Shown here piece after piece: positions 17,572 through 26,617 of a DNA stretch of 64,000 nucleotides (within the stretch, counting starts at the first letter, position 1; each line of letters begins with the position of its first letter). Both the position numbers and the translations under genes were made by a program. The stretch lies in the NCBI RefSeq assembly GCF_018860805.1, contig NZ_JAHKQR010000001.1, forward strand, positions 655,158-719,157, read 5' to 3'. The notes under the pieces were generated by a model that ran no database searches, was not told the origin of the DNA, and saw only the letters and a list, made by a program, of their open reading frames with translations. Source of the DNA: Aestuariibacter sp. A3R04. Lineage in GTDB: Bacteria > Pseudomonadota > Gammaproteobacteria > Enterobacterales > Alteromonadaceae.

Positions 17572-17612
17572 ACAGTCTGGCTGTACTGTCGAGGCTACAA
17601 CCGTAAGGAGCG
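17572..17612 (+). promoter_or_regulatory. Possible S6:S18-binding leader of the rpsF mRNA
   Basis: ACAGT (17572-17576) can pair with ACTGT (17585-17589), followed by an unpaired ACAACCGTAAGGAG stretch that contains CCG. Many bacteria carry an S6:S18-binding leader motif with a conserved CCG here. The match is suggestive only; I could not fold it in full. Confidence 0.3.
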
Positions 17613-17616
17613 TGTA

Positions 17617-18015
17617 ATGCGTCATTACGAAATCGTATTTATGGTTCACCCTGATCAGAGTGAACAAGTACCTGGTATGATCGAGCGTTATACCACCATC
17701 CTGAAGCAAGACGGTGGTCAAATCCATCGCTTGGAAGACTGGGGTCGTCGTCAACTGGCTTACCCAATCGAAAAGCTTCACAAAGCACACTACGTTTTGA
17801 TCAACGCTGAAGCAACTGCAGAAGCTGTTGACGAGTTGGAAAATGCTTTCCGCTTTAACGATGTGATCCTGCGTAATCTGGTTATGCGCACTAAAAACGC
17901 TGTGACTGAACCTTCTCCTATGATGAAGGAAGAACGTCGTGAGCGTCGTGACGATTCTGCACCTCGCACTGAGCGCGCAGAAAAGAAACCCGAAACCACT
18001 GAAGATAACGCGTAA
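17617..18015 (+). CDS. rpsF: 30S ribosomal protein S6
   Basis: A 132-residue S6 protein of the small ribosomal subunit, which pairs with S18 on the platform. The N-terminus [24 protein letters not shown] and [25 protein letters not shown] are diagnostic. The C-terminal tail (about residues 100-132) is acidic and Arg/Lys-rich ([20 protein letters not shown]), as in gammaproteobacteria where RimK can add glutamates. AAGGAG lies before the ATG. It is first in rpsF-rpsR-rplI, and only 11 bases separate it from rpsR, so there is no room for priB, which sits there in E. coli. Confidence 0.97.
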   Translation: MRHYEIVFMVHPDQSEQVPGMIERYTTILKQDGGQIHRLEDWGRRQLAYPIEKLHKAHYVLINAEATAEAVDELENAFRFNDVILRNLVMRTKNAVTEPSPMMKEERRERRDDSAPRTERAEKKPETTEDNA

Positions 18016-18026
18016 GGAGATCAATC

Positions 18027-18257
18027 ATGGCTCGTTTTTTCAGACGTCGTAAGTTCTGCCGTTTCTCTGCAGAAGGTGTTGAGCAAATCGATTATAAAGA
18101 TATTGCTACACTGAAAAACTATATCACTGAGAGCGGTAAAATCGTTCCTAGTCGTATTACCGGTACCAGTGCAAAGTATCAGCGTCAGCTGTCTACTGCT
18201 ATCAAACGTGCGCGTTTCTTAGCGTTGTTGCCGTACACAGATTCACACAACAAGTAA
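18027..18257 (+). CDS. rpsR: 30S ribosomal protein S18
   Basis: A 76-residue S18, the usual length, binding S6 and 16S rRNA in the platform of the 30S subunit. [10 protein letters not shown] at the start, [49 protein letters not shown] through the rest leave no doubt about identity. TAAGGAG precedes the ATG. It sits between rpsF and rplI with short gaps (11 and 20 bases) and is transcribed from the rpsF promoter. Confidence 0.98.
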   Translation: MARFFRRRKFCRFSAEGVEQIDYKDIATLKNYITESGKIVPSRITGTSAKYQRQLSTAIKRARFLALLPYTDSHNK

Positions 18258-18277
18258 TTGGCGAAGGAGTAACTTAG

Positions 18278-18730
18278 ATGGAAATCATCTTATTAGACAA
18301 AATCGCTAACCTTGGTGGTCTGGGCGATCAGGTAACAGTTAAAGCTGGTTTTGCACGTAACTTCCTTTTCCCTCAGGGAAAAGCGGTTCCTGCGACTAAA
18401 GCAAACATCGAAAAGTTTGAAGCACGTCGTGCAGAACTGGAAGCAAAAATTGCTGAACAGTTAGCCGCTGCTCAAGCACGTGCTGATAAAGTAACTGAGT
18501 TGGGTGAAGTGACTATTGCTGCCCCAGCTGGTGACGAGGGCAAATTGTTCGGTTCTATTGGTACACGCGACATCGCCGATGCAGTTACTGCAGCTGGCGT
18601 AGAAGTAGCTAAAGCGGAAGTTAAACTGCCTACAGGCACGCTGCGTGAAACAGGTGAATACGACATCGACCTACAATTGCATTCTGAAGTAATGGCCACA
18701 GTTAAACTGGTTGTTATCGCGGAAGCGTAA
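18278..18730 (+). CDS. rplI: 50S ribosomal protein L9
   Basis: A 150-residue L9, which bridges neighbouring ribosomes from the L1-stalk base of the 50S subunit. The N-terminal domain begins [30 protein letters not shown], the connecting helix spans about residues 45-75, and the C-terminal domain includes [23 protein letters not shown] lies before the ATG. It is the last gene of the operon and is followed at once by a strong terminator. Length is normal for the family and nothing is unusual. Confidence 0.98.
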   Translation: MEIILLDKIANLGGLGDQVTVKAGFARNFLFPQGKAVPATKANIEKFEARRAELEAKIAEQLAAAQARADKVTELGEVTIAAPAGDEGKLFGSIGTRDIADAVTAAGVEVAKAEVKLPTGTLRETGEYDIDLQLHSEVMATVKLVVIAEA

Positions 18731-18750
18731 TCGTTGAAAGAGACAAAAAA

Positions 18751-18774
18751 ACCGCTCGTTTGAGCGGTTTTTTT
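18751..18774 (+). terminator. Intrinsic terminator of the rpsF operon
   Basis: Stem ACCGCTC / GAGCGGT with a GTTT loop and a run of T on the 3' side; the A-run on the 5' side can lengthen the stem. It lies 20 bases after rplI. Confidence 0.9.
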
Positions 18775-18786
18775 ATGCCCGTAAAA

Positions 18787-18805
18787 ACGGGTTCAGGGAA
18801 CCCGT
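18787..18805 (-). terminator. Terminator of the VWA PEP-CTERM gene
   Basis: Perfect stem ACGGGTT / AACCCGT with a 5-base loop; read on the minus strand it is followed by TTTTACG. It lies 14 bases past the stop of the minus-strand gene ending at 18819. Confidence 0.7.
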
Positions 18806-18818
18806 TTCAAACAACGGC

Positions 18819-19628
18819 TTAAGCAAATTTACGACGGCTAGCGAAGCCTAGACCAGCAAGAACAAACAAGGCTAATGTCGCAGGGGCAGGTACCTGTACA
18901 TTTTGGCAAGCTGGGTCATTAGGGTTTGCAACACAGAAATCGATAGTTTCCTGCAGTTTTGCTTGCGCAAACTGGCGAACGAAATCTTCAACGACTGTTT
19001 GGTCATTCGTGTTAAGGAAGTCAAGGTCGAAGAACTGACCGCCATTGTTTACTGCAAGATCAACCAAATCTGTATAAAATTCGCTAGATACCACAGCATT
19101 AAACAGTGAATTATTTGACTTCAAGAGTGCATCAAGCGATACCTCATCGTATTCGCTATCGCCATTTGAACGTTCGTCTGTGTATAGGATCATGTTTTTA
19201 ACAGCATCAGCACGGTAGGTCAGGTTACCGGTTTCTGCTGCAAGTGAGTTTAGGGCATAGGCTGTTGCATCATAAGCAGGTTCAGTACCACCGCTGGCTA
19301 CCAGGTTAGCAGCAGCAGTCGCGAAACCGGCAGGATCGGTGAAGTCTGTGACCAAGCGTATCAGGTCGCCACTTCTACCGTAGCCTACCAGGGCATAACG
19401 TGCATCGATACCACCAGCAGACAGGATAGAGGCAAATAAACCAATGTTGTTACGCAAGTTAGCCTGAACACCGCCCATAGAGCCAGACTCATCAACAATC
19501 ATAACAATGTCGGTTTTAATCGCTGCAGCTTGTGAGGAAGCAGCACCAAACAACATGCCTCCGAGTGTCAGTCCTGCTATAACACTCGCTTTACGCAATG
19601 CAGATTTTGATAATTTTTTTAAGTTCAT
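18819..19628 (-). CDS. von Willebrand factor A domain protein with PEP-CTERM-type sorting signal
   Basis: A 269-residue secreted protein. It has a signal peptide (about residues 1-34, ending SQAAA), then a VWA domain whose metal-ion-dependent adhesion site is DESGSMG near residue 45. It ends with VPAPATLALFVLAGLGFASRRKFA: a PAP motif in place of PEP, a hydrophobic helix and a basic tail, the form read by exosortases. Such proteins are processed at the inner membrane and released or retained at the surface, often in exopolysaccharide-producing strains. No exosortase gene lies in this window. A sigma-54-type promoter sits 58 bases upstream of the start. The substrate or partner of the VWA domain is unknown. 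Confidence 0.88.
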   Translation of the reverse strand: MNLKKLSKSALRKASVIAGLTLGGMLFGAASSQAAAIKTDIVMIVDESGSMGGVQANLRNNIGLFASILSAGGIDARYALVGYGRSGDLIRLVTDFTDPAGFATAAANLVASGGTEPAYDATAYALNSLAAETGNLTYRADAVKNMILYTDERSNGDSEYDEVSLDALLKSNNSLFNAVVSSEFYTDLVDLAVNNGGQFFDLDFLNTNDQTVVEDFVRQFAQAKLQETIDFCVANPNDPACQNVQVPAPATLALFVLAGLGFASRRKFA

Positions 19629-19685
19629 CTGTGGATTCCTTTTTAAAGATGATTTGTTGAACGCAATAAGCGTGCAAACGGCTAA

Positions 19686-19701
19686 AGCATTATTTGTGCC
19701 A
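19686..19701 (-). promoter_or_regulatory. Sigma-54 (RpoN)-type promoter of the PEP-CTERM gene
   Basis: On the minus strand TGGCACAAATAATGCT gives the exact GG-N10-GC spacing of -24/-12 promoters and matches TGGCAC-N5-TTGCT at all but one base. It would start transcription about 47 bases before the ATG at 19628. Some PEP-CTERM systems are known to use RpoN with the PrsK/PrsR pair. Confidence 0.65.
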
Positions 19702-19824
19702 TAATAAAAATTATATTAAAAACAATCACTTGTTGTATATTGTTGTGGTTGTTTTAAAATAATTGTTAGATTTGCCGACAAGGAAAAAGAAAGGAATTTA
19801 TAGAGCTAATACTTTAGTAGTAGT

Positions 19825-20928
19825 CTATGAAGATCGCCGACAGGCGGGTTGATTGAGCAGTTGCTGATACAAACTTTCATAATGAACAGCCATGGCAGAG
19901 GGGGTAAAATGACGAGTGACATGTTCGCGGAGTGCTGATCCAAGTTTTTCTGCTTCGCGAGGTTGCCTGAGAAGGTGGACAATGGCGTGTTCCAATTGGG
20001 AAACGTCGCCCGGGGTAGTCATCCAGCCGGTTTTGCCGTGTTCGATTATCTCTGGGATCCCGCCTACCGGACTACTAATTACGGGTTTGCCACATGCCCC
20101 GGCCTGGAGAAGGATAATGCCCAGACCTTCGGCGTAAGCTGGATGCACTAAAATATCGATGTTTGGCAATATTTTGGGGACATCCTCGGTAAACCCACAC
20201 AAGCGAACACAATGCTCTAGATCATGTTTGTCTATCAGCGCTTGATAATAACTTGCCTGTTTGCCTTTACCAAACAATAAACAAATTACATTGGGAACCC
20301 GTCTACATACGTTTTTCATTGCCAGAATAATATCTGCCTGACCTTTGCGGGGAATCAGTTGTGCGAAGTTGGCTATTACCTTGTAGTTTTCGGGGATGGA
20401 AAACTGCGCATTAAACCAATTGCGGTCTGCTCGGTGATGGAAGTCTGCGGTATCAACGGCTGAATGAACGACTTGCTGAATTTGCTTGTTACAGTGAGGT
20501 GTCACTATCCGCTGGACACCGTGGGAAATACTGACGACTGCATCGTAACACTGATATTTGTAGCGCGCCATTTTCCCTTCCGGGTTGTCCACGCGACGGG
20601 TACAGATGGCTGGAATGTTACATACAATAGAAGTAAGGCCTCCCCATACATCTGCACCTCTGCGGCTGTGTACGTGAATGATGTCAGGTTTGTATTTTGT
20701 AACTAGAGCTTTTAACCGCAAAGGAAAACACACGTCAATGTCGCCACCATATGGCACGGGAATAGTGCGGCAATGGGGCAGGTGTAATTTAGCTATGTCA
20801 CTGTCAGTGGGGCACACGAGGGTGCTGGTTATGGCAGTTGAATTTAGTGCATTGAGCAAGTACACCACTTGCTTCGCTCCACCGTAGAGGTGTCGGCCAA
20901 GTTCAATATGGAGTACGTGAATAGTCAA
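19825..20928 (-). CDS. Glycosyltransferase family 4 (GT4)
   Basis: A 367-residue GT-B-fold glycosyltransferase. The N-terminal acceptor domain starts VLHIELGRHLYGGAKQVVYLL, and DIIHVHSRRGADVWGG follows. The C-terminal donor domain has the group 4 signature VHPAYAEGLGIILLQAGACGKPVISSPVGGIPEII, in which the EGLGIILLQA stretch holds the nucleotide-sugar-binding Glu residues. It has no signal peptide and acts on the cytoplasmic face of the inner membrane. Its ATG overlaps the stop of the heptosyltransferase gene (ATGA), so the two form one unit. Together with waaA nearby it points to LPS-core or related glycan assembly; the sugar donor is not known. Confidence 0.9.
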   Translation of the reverse strand: MTIHVLHIELGRHLYGGAKQVVYLLNALNSTAITSTLVCPTDSDIAKLHLPHCRTIPVPYGGDIDVCFPLRLKALVTKYKPDIIHVHSRRGADVWGGLTSIVCNIPAICTRRVDNPEGKMARYKYQCYDAVVSISHGVQRIVTPHCNKQIQQVVHSAVDTADFHHRADRNWFNAQFSIPENYKVIANFAQLIPRKGQADIILAMKNVCRRVPNVICLLFGKGKQASYYQALIDKHDLEHCVRLCGFTEDVPKILPNIDILVHPAYAEGLGIILLQAGACGKPVISSPVGGIPEIIEHGKTGWMTTPGDVSQLEHAIVHLLRQPREAEKLGSALREHVTRHFTPSAMAVHYESLYQQLLNQPACRRSS

Positions 20929-21977
20929 ACCGAAGGTATCCTATCCAGCGCGTTTTTCAACGAGGCGACGACCTGTTCCGGGGGAATAGCCGCCATGCAT
21001 GTGTAAGCCCCTTCACAGGATGGTTTGCGCTTGCAAGGGGCGCATGGCAAGGAGTGGTAGAACACGGTGGCGTTTCCGGCTGGGGTTTGAGTATACGGGC
21101 GTGTAGAGCCAAAAAGTGCCAGTACCGGGCGTTGATGCGCAATGGCCAGGTGTGTGAGTCCCGTGTCCACACCAATGACGACACTGGCATAAGCCAATAG
21201 AGCGCCACTCGCGCTGAGACTTAATTTGCCTGCCAGGCTGATAGCGTTGTCATGAGTAACTGCGAGCTCATCAGCGGCGTCGCTGTCGTCCGGGCCACCG
21301 AGTATTACTACGGGGAACGACCAGTTGACCTGAACCAGTGCGATAAGACGCTGCCAGTGGGATTGAGGCCAGTGCTTTTGAGGACGAGTCGTAAAAGGGC
21401 ACAGCGCAATGAAGATCTGATTTAGACGATATTGATGACGAAGCTCATTAACGAAAGCCTGTACGTGTTTCTCGGCGGGTAAGAGCATAGAATAGTCACA
21501 AGCACCCAGGTATTCACCCATAGATACGTATTCAGAACTCATGTTATCTGAGATAGGTTTATCTATAGACTCCGTTAACAGCCAGTGACTGTGTTCCTTA
21601 CTGCGAAACCCTACTCTGCGGCCTGCGCCACTCAGCCAGCACAGGACGGCGCTCTTCAATAGTCCCTGGGCGTCAATGGCTACATCGGCTTTAAGACGTT
21701 TTAGTTGTCTTCTGAAGCTGCGAACCTCACCAAACAAACGCAACCATTTTCTTTGTTTAATGAGATCTGACCACATTTGTTTCGGCCAGGGGATGACGCC
21801 ATCGATACACGGATGAGCACGGACAAAGTCGGCGTAAGGTGCCTCTACCAGCCAATACACTTCGGCGGCGTTTAACCCTTCTTTTATGTTGGACGGTAGG
21901 CCTGAGGCCATTACAATGTCACCAATTGCACTTAATTTTACAAATAGCACCCTTGGTTGAGTCCCGTTGCGTTTCAT
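20925..21977 (-). CDS. Glycosyltransferase family 9, heptosyltransferase-like
   Basis: A 350-residue GT9 protein. It begins PRVLFVKLSAIGDIVMASGLP, the family's phosphate/nucleotide loop, and continues with CPFTTRPQKHWPQSHWQRL and VIGVDTGLTHLAIAHQRPVLALFGSTRPYTQTP, typical of ADP-heptose:LPS heptosyltransferases. I start it at ATG 21977, just before the conserved segment and preceded by GGAT; the frame is open upstream to a TTG at 22019. Its end overlaps the GT4 gene. A divergent waaA gene lies 81 bases away, which supports a role in LPS inner core or keto-deoxyoctulosonate-linked sugars. Exact acceptor specificity cannot be told. Confidence 0.88.
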   Translation of the reverse strand: MKRNGTQPRVLFVKLSAIGDIVMASGLPSNIKEGLNAAEVYWLVEAPYADFVRAHPCIDGVIPWPKQMWSDLIKQRKWLRLFGEVRSFRRQLKRLKADVAIDAQGLLKSAVLCWLSGAGRRVGFRSKEHSHWLLTESIDKPISDNMSSEYVSMGEYLGACDYSMLLPAEKHVQAFVNELRHQYRLNQIFIALCPFTTRPQKHWPQSHWQRLIALVQVNWSFPVVILGGPDDSDAADELAVTHDNAISLAGKLSLSASGALLAYASVVIGVDTGLTHLAIAHQRPVLALFGSTRPYTQTPAGNATVFYHSLPCAPCKRKPSCEGAYTCMAAIPPEQVVASLKNALDRIPSV

Positions 21978-22058
21978 TATCCAGTGTAGTACTCGTACGA
22001 TAAAACGCGATCTAAGCAAATTTACACGACACTTTGATGACGGTTAAAAAGACATTTT

Positions 22059-23402
22059 ATGAAAGACATTACTGACGGATGGAAACCCTCACTGGCGGAA
22101 AATGCCTTTAGGTGGTTGTATTCATTCCTGCTTGCGCTCGTAATTCCCTTTGCCTTTGCCAATTTAGTTATTCGAGGAAATAAGAGAAACAGTGAGTATA
22201 ACCGCCGCCGGTTTGAGCGATTTGGATTTGTCTTGCCGCCTAAAGCACCACATGGCTATTTGTTTCATTGCGTGTCTGTGGGGGAAGTGGTTGCAGCGTC
22301 TGTACTGATAAAGAAGATTATGCGGGAAGAGCCTGATACGGCGATTACCATTACTACCACTACGCCCACTGGTTCGGCTCGGGTGCGGGATATTTTTAAG
22401 GATGCGGTTCATCACTTTTATCTGCCTTACGACTTACATATGGCCATGGCAGGCATGTTGAGACGGGTAAAGCCAAAGATGGTTGTGATCACAGAAGTCG
22501 AATTGTGGCCAAATTTAATTCACAGTTGCTGGCGTCGTCAAATCCCCGTTGTCGTTGCCAACGCGAGGATGACAACCCGGTCTGCAAAGCGATACAAGAA
22601 AGTCAGTTTGTTGTTTTCTCCCATGTTACACAAAATAGATCACGTGTGCGCTCAAGGTAAGCGTGATTACGACAACTATCTTTATTTGGGTATCGCAGAG
22701 CGTAAGTTAACACTCACTAATAATATAAAATTTGATCAGGCTTCCAATGTAGAGGGGCTACCGCCGGTGTCGTGGGGGTTAACTAAAGGGACGCGGCCCG
22801 TGATCATAGGGGGCAGTACTCATGATGGAGAAGAAGTGGCATTGTTAACTTGTTATCAGCATTTGCAATCGACATACCCCTCATTGTTGTTAATTTTGGT
22901 TCCAAGACATCCCGAGCGGTTCAATGCCGTCAAACAGTTACTGATTAATACTGGCATTAAACTGGTTTGTTCCTCAAGTGGTCAGTGCGTTGATAAGAAT
23001 ACGCAGGTTTTCCTGATTGACGAAATGGGCAAACTTAACCACGCCTATGGCTTGGCTGATATCGCCTTCGTTGGCGGAAGCCTGGCAGAGCGTGGCGGAC
23101 ACAATGCTCTTGAACCTGCTGCGCGGCAATTGCCAATTATCATGGGCCCACATACGTACAACAATCCGGTTATCTGTCAGTATCTGCAGGAAAAAGGAGC
23201 CTTGGTGATAGTACATGACCAACAGACATTAACTCGTCAATGCGATATGTGGCTGAAAAATCCACAAAGTGCCAAAAGTGCAGGCGAAGCGGGTTATGCC
23301 GTTTTGCAAGCCAACAGAGGGGCGGTCAATACCACAGCAGAAATTATGAGGATGTCTTCCGGATGCACCACAAACGGGCGTCGTGACGACAAGTTGCACT
23401 AA
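22059..23402 (+). CDS. waaA: 3-deoxy-D-manno-octulosonic acid (Kdo) transferase
   Basis: A 447-residue GT30 enzyme that adds Kdo from CMP-Kdo to lipid IVA on the inner face of the cytoplasmic membrane, the first step of LPS core synthesis. The N-terminus has a membrane anchor (WLYSFLLALVIPFAFANLVI), then NRRRFERFGF and FHCVSVGEVVAASVLIKKI. Later signatures are VVITEVELWPNLI, PVVVANARMT, GGSTHDGEEVALL and FVGGSLAERGGHNALEPAA. Length is slightly above the 425 residues of E. coli WaaA because of the C-terminal tail. It is divergent from the GT9-GT4 pair. Whether it adds one or two Kdo residues cannot be judged. Confidence 0.95.
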   Translation: MKDITDGWKPSLAENAFRWLYSFLLALVIPFAFANLVIRGNKRNSEYNRRRFERFGFVLPPKAPHGYLFHCVSVGEVVAASVLIKKIMREEPDTAITITTTTPTGSARVRDIFKDAVHHFYLPYDLHMAMAGMLRRVKPKMVVITEVELWPNLIHSCWRRQIPVVVANARMTTRSAKRYKKVSLLFSPMLHKIDHVCAQGKRDYDNYLYLGIAERKLTLTNNIKFDQASNVEGLPPVSWGLTKGTRPVIIGGSTHDGEEVALLTCYQHLQSTYPSLLLILVPRHPERFNAVKQLLINTGIKLVCSSSGQCVDKNTQVFLIDEMGKLNHAYGLADIAFVGGSLAERGGHNALEPAARQLPIIMGPHTYNNPVICQYLQEKGALVIVHDQQTLTRQCDMWLKNPQSAKSAGEAGYAVLQANRGAVNTTAEIMRMSSGCTTNGRRDDKLH

Positions 23403-23601
23403 TTTGGATGCCTCAGTTGTATTGGAGTGTATGTTATTTGTTCTATTTTATTCTATCTATTTGAAATATAAATAAAATTAAAAGTTGGCCGTATAATTGC
23501 TATTAATAGACTGACAGTGTAAATCAAGTAAAAAACAAACAACAAAGCATCCAATAATAACAACAGAGGGAAGCGCTTGATTACACAGTTTTCCAGGGAG
23601 A

Positions 23602-23627
23602 GGCACCCTGTCTGAGGATAGGGTGCC
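23602..23627 (-). terminator. Hairpin after the antiporter gene
   Basis: Stem GGCACCCT / AGGGTGCC with a 10-base loop, 9 bases past the stop of the minus-strand antiporter gene. The T-run after it is poor. The rest of the gap back to 23403 is AT-rich with no recognised gene. Confidence 0.45.
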
Positions 23628-23635
23628 AATTTACC

Positions 23636-25435
23636 TTATACCGCTTCGCTGTCCGGAATGACCAAACCTATTACCTTCCATCCTGATTTTGGTGACAACT
23701 CCCTTCCATTTAGAAACGCATGGGTACGGTTGTTGTTGTCGAGGGCAATGAGAGGTATCGCTCTGTCTTTGTAGGTTTTAACGTAGTCCTCAAAGGTAAA
23801 TTCGTCACTCAGACCCGTGGTCTTCACCTTGGCTCCGTGTGATACCGCCGAAGCCAAATAACCATAAGTAACGCCTTCGTCGAAAAGGGTCAGGGTTTTG
23901 GCATACTGTGTTCCAACCTGGTGACTCGGACGTGCGGTTTGTTCATTGTTGGTGAGCCCCCAGACCCTGTCTTTGCCCACGGTATATTCAAAGTGATAAG
24001 CAATCATTGGGTTGAGTTGCTTATACGGTGACATCACCAGTACGGTACCGAATGTGCCCATGTCCAGAGTTCTGGCTGCGTGATCTGATATTGGGTTGCC
24101 AAAATAAGACGGAATTTCCATCATTCGGGAGGCTTTCACCGCATCCCAGTTGGTATCGGCAATACAAACCGGAATGTCGTGCTGTACGAGTTCACTTGCC
24201 AATAGACGGCTAAACTTACTGCCACCGAATATGAGAAATCCGTTGGGGGGAGGTGAACGGACTCCGAGAAACTGGGCAACGTATTTTGCTGACAGGCTTT
24301 GTATTACCACGGTGGCAATAATGACGATGAAAACAATGGGAACAACGGCGCCTGCGCCCTCGTAACCAATTTGTTCCAGTTTTAGCGAAAAGAGTGCTGA
24401 TACTGCCGCTGCTACTATCCCCCTCGGTGCAATCCAACTGATTAGCGCCAATTCCCGCCAGTTGAGACCGGTGCCAATTGAAGACGCCAGAACAGATAAA
24501 GGCCTGGCGATAAACATGATTGCTGCAAGCACAATCATAACGCCTGCTCCGACATCGAATACGCTGTTGAGATTGAGTCTGGACGCCAGAATGATGAAGA
24601 GTCCGGAAATAAGTAACACACTAAGTGTTTCTTTAAATTCCAGAATGTCTTCCACATCAACATCTTTCATGTTGGCCAGTACCATGCCTGTAATGGTCAC
24701 CGCGAGTAAGCCGGATTCGTGGGCCACGTGGTTTGAAATAGCGAAGACACCAAGTATAAGTGTTAGTACCGCGGTGTTTTGCAGGTAGTGTGGGATGAGT
24801 TTTTTCCGCAGTGCCAGCCCGAGTAGATAGCCGGATCCGACGCCAAGTACTGTGCCAATACCAACGGTTTTACCAAAGGCAATGAGGGTGTGAAGTAAGG
24901 CGGTGTCCTGAGAGGCAACGATGTACTCGTAAACAAGTACCGCCAACAGAGCGCCAATGGGGTCTATGACAATGCCTTCCCAACGAAGAATATTAGCGAT
25001 GTTCGTTTTGGGACGCACAGTACGGATCATCGGCACAATAACCGTCGGACCGGTTACAGTTACCAATGCCCCAAACAACGCTGAGAGCTGCCAACTGAGT
25101 GCCAGGCTATAGTGAGCTGCAACGGCAGCAACGACCCAGGTTACTAAAACCCCAATACTACACAAATTGCGAACCATATTGCCGTGTCCGGCAATATCGC
25201 TGAATTTTAGTGTTAGCGAGCCTTCAAACAAAATGATTGCAACCGACAGGGATACTATGGGAAAGAGAAGATCGCCAAATAAGGCGTCGGCGTCGAGCAT
25301 GCCAAACACCGGGCCAACGATGATACCCGTGATAAGCAGAGGTAGAATAGCCGGCAACCTTATTTTGTAAGCCAAAAACTGGCAAAAAATAGAAAGTAGT
25401 CCAACGCTAACTAAGCTGAGTAGTGGATCTGTCAC
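23636..25435 (-). CDS. Cation:proton antiporter, CPA1 family, with C-terminal TrkA-N-like domain
   Basis: A 599-residue inner-membrane antiporter. Residues of about 1-400 contain some twelve helices with NhaP/CPA1 motifs: TVTGPTVIVPMIRTVRP, RWEGIVIDPIGALLAVLVYEYI (the ion-binding Asp-Pro), and WIAPRGIVAAAVSALFSLKL. From about residue 405 the soluble tail FLIFGGSKFSRLLASELVQHDIPVCIADTNWDAVK resembles a RCK/TrkA-N nucleotide-binding fold with a degenerate glycine loop, followed by a further 130 residues that include LTLFDEGVTYGYLASAV. It likely exchanges Na+ or K+ for H+ and may be gated by a nucleotide. It is monocistronic. Ion choice is not readable. Confidence 0.9.
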   Translation of the reverse strand: MTDPLLSLVSVGLLSIFCQFLAYKIRLPAILPLLITGIIVGPVFGMLDADALFGDLLFPIVSLSVAIILFEGSLTLKFSDIAGHGNMVRNLCSIGVLVTWVVAAVAAHYSLALSWQLSALFGALVTVTGPTVIVPMIRTVRPKTNIANILRWEGIVIDPIGALLAVLVYEYIVASQDTALLHTLIAFGKTVGIGTVLGVGSGYLLGLALRKKLIPHYLQNTAVLTLILGVFAISNHVAHESGLLAVTITGMVLANMKDVDVEDILEFKETLSVLLISGLFIILASRLNLNSVFDVGAGVMIVLAAIMFIARPLSVLASSIGTGLNWRELALISWIAPRGIVAAAVSALFSLKLEQIGYEGAGAVVPIVFIVIIATVVIQSLSAKYVAQFLGVRSPPPNGFLIFGGSKFSRLLASELVQHDIPVCIADTNWDAVKASRMMEIPSYFGNPISDHAARTLDMGTFGTVLVMSPYKQLNPMIAYHFEYTVGKDRVWGLTNNEQTARPSHQVGTQYAKTLTLFDEGVTYGYLASAVSHGAKVKTTGLSDEFTFEDYVKTYKDRAIPLIALDNNNRTHAFLNGRELSPKSGWKVIGLVIPDSEAV

Positions 25436-25636
25436 TGTGTGTTCCTTCTGTTGCTGTCATCTGCGTAAACAGCGTGACTAACGGCATTTTTTTCTCGTTC
25501 TGCTGTTTTATACTGTGTTATGGATCATGCGGATTAGCCGCTGATTGTATTGTGTACACTTAAGTATGCTATAAGAGTTAGTTCGAATGGCTTACTATCA
25601 ATGAGTTGATATCAACATTAAAGGAATATCGTAAAG

Positions 25637-26473
25637 GTGCGCCGATTTTTATTTTTGCTTACCCCACTATGGATAATAACGGGTTGTTCTGTTTCTGCGG
25701 TCCCGCAACACGGTTTTACAGTTTCTTCAGTCAGCACTCTCGATGCGGAACTGGGAGAAACATCTGGTTTGTTCTGCCGTGATGACATGGCATTTACAAT
25801 TAATGATTCGGGTAATAAGCCCGAAGTATTCGTGATAAACCGCAATGGAGAAACCACTGGGCGAGTAGAAGTGTCGGCTACAAATCGCGATTGGGAAACC
25901 ATAACCGGTGATGCGGAAAATCTGTTTATCGGCGATATAGGCAACAATGCAGGGAAACGATCTGCGCTGAATATTTATCGGGTTGCCGCTGAGCGCAGTG
26001 ATGTTGAACAGACCATCAGTATTTCCTATGCCAACAACCGACCTGCGCAAAATCAGCCCTATGCCCACGATTTTGACGGTGAAGCAATGACATATCGAGA
26101 TGGGGACCTCATCATTTTTTCTAAAAGCTGGGAGACTGGCCGTTCACATGTGTACCACATATCGCCAGACATAGATAAGCAAGTACTTACGCCTGCCGTT
26201 TCTGTTGACAACTTGCCCGGTGTAGTAACCGGTGCCGATTGGAGTGAGCAATATCAGGAATTTGTTCTGGTAGGCTATCGCAGTAATGCCTTCGGTTTAT
26301 TTAAAGCGTTTATCGCTACTCTCGATGCGAATTATCAGGTGAAAACTGTAGATCTACTGCCGGAATTTACCCAGGTGGAAGGTGTTTGCTACGCAAAAGA
26401 CGGTGAAGTGTGGATTACCCAGGAGAGCACACCATATAGCAGCGCTAAAATTGCCGTACTGGAGTTCAGGTAA
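25637..26473 (+). CDS. Lipoprotein of unknown function, probable beta-propeller
   Basis: A 278-residue lipoprotein: the signal peptide ends ITGC (Cys about residue 17), a lipobox for SPase II. The body repeats blocks such as TSGLFCRDDMAFTINDSGN, NRDWETITGDAENLFIGDIGNN and HDFDGEAMTYRDGDLIIFSKSW, each resembling a propeller blade edge with acidic turns. I do not recognise a named family with certainty; similar proteins are usually listed as hypothetical. The start is GTG 25637; no upstream ATG gives a signal peptide. It precedes another exported protein by 144 bases on the same strand and may share its promoter region. Confidence 0.65.
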   Translation: MRRFLFLLTPLWIITGCSVSAVPQHGFTVSSVSTLDAELGETSGLFCRDDMAFTINDSGNKPEVFVINRNGETTGRVEVSATNRDWETITGDAENLFIGDIGNNAGKRSALNIYRVAAERSDVEQTISISYANNRPAQNQPYAHDFDGEAMTYRDGDLIIFSKSWETGRSHVYHISPDIDKQVLTPAVSVDNLPGVVTGADWSEQYQEFVLVGYRSNAFGLFKAFIATLDANYQVKTVDLLPEFTQVEGVCYAKDGEVWITQESTPYSSAKIAVLEFR

Positions 26474-26617
26474 CAGAACAATTTAATGCAATTAATTTGA
26501 ATTTGATGCCCGTGCATTGATTTTTATACCCAACATATTCCCGTGGTTGTCTATACTCTGATTATTGCAGAGGCGTTTATCATGAAGAGTAGCGCAACAA
26601 GCGGGGGTAATGTGGTG

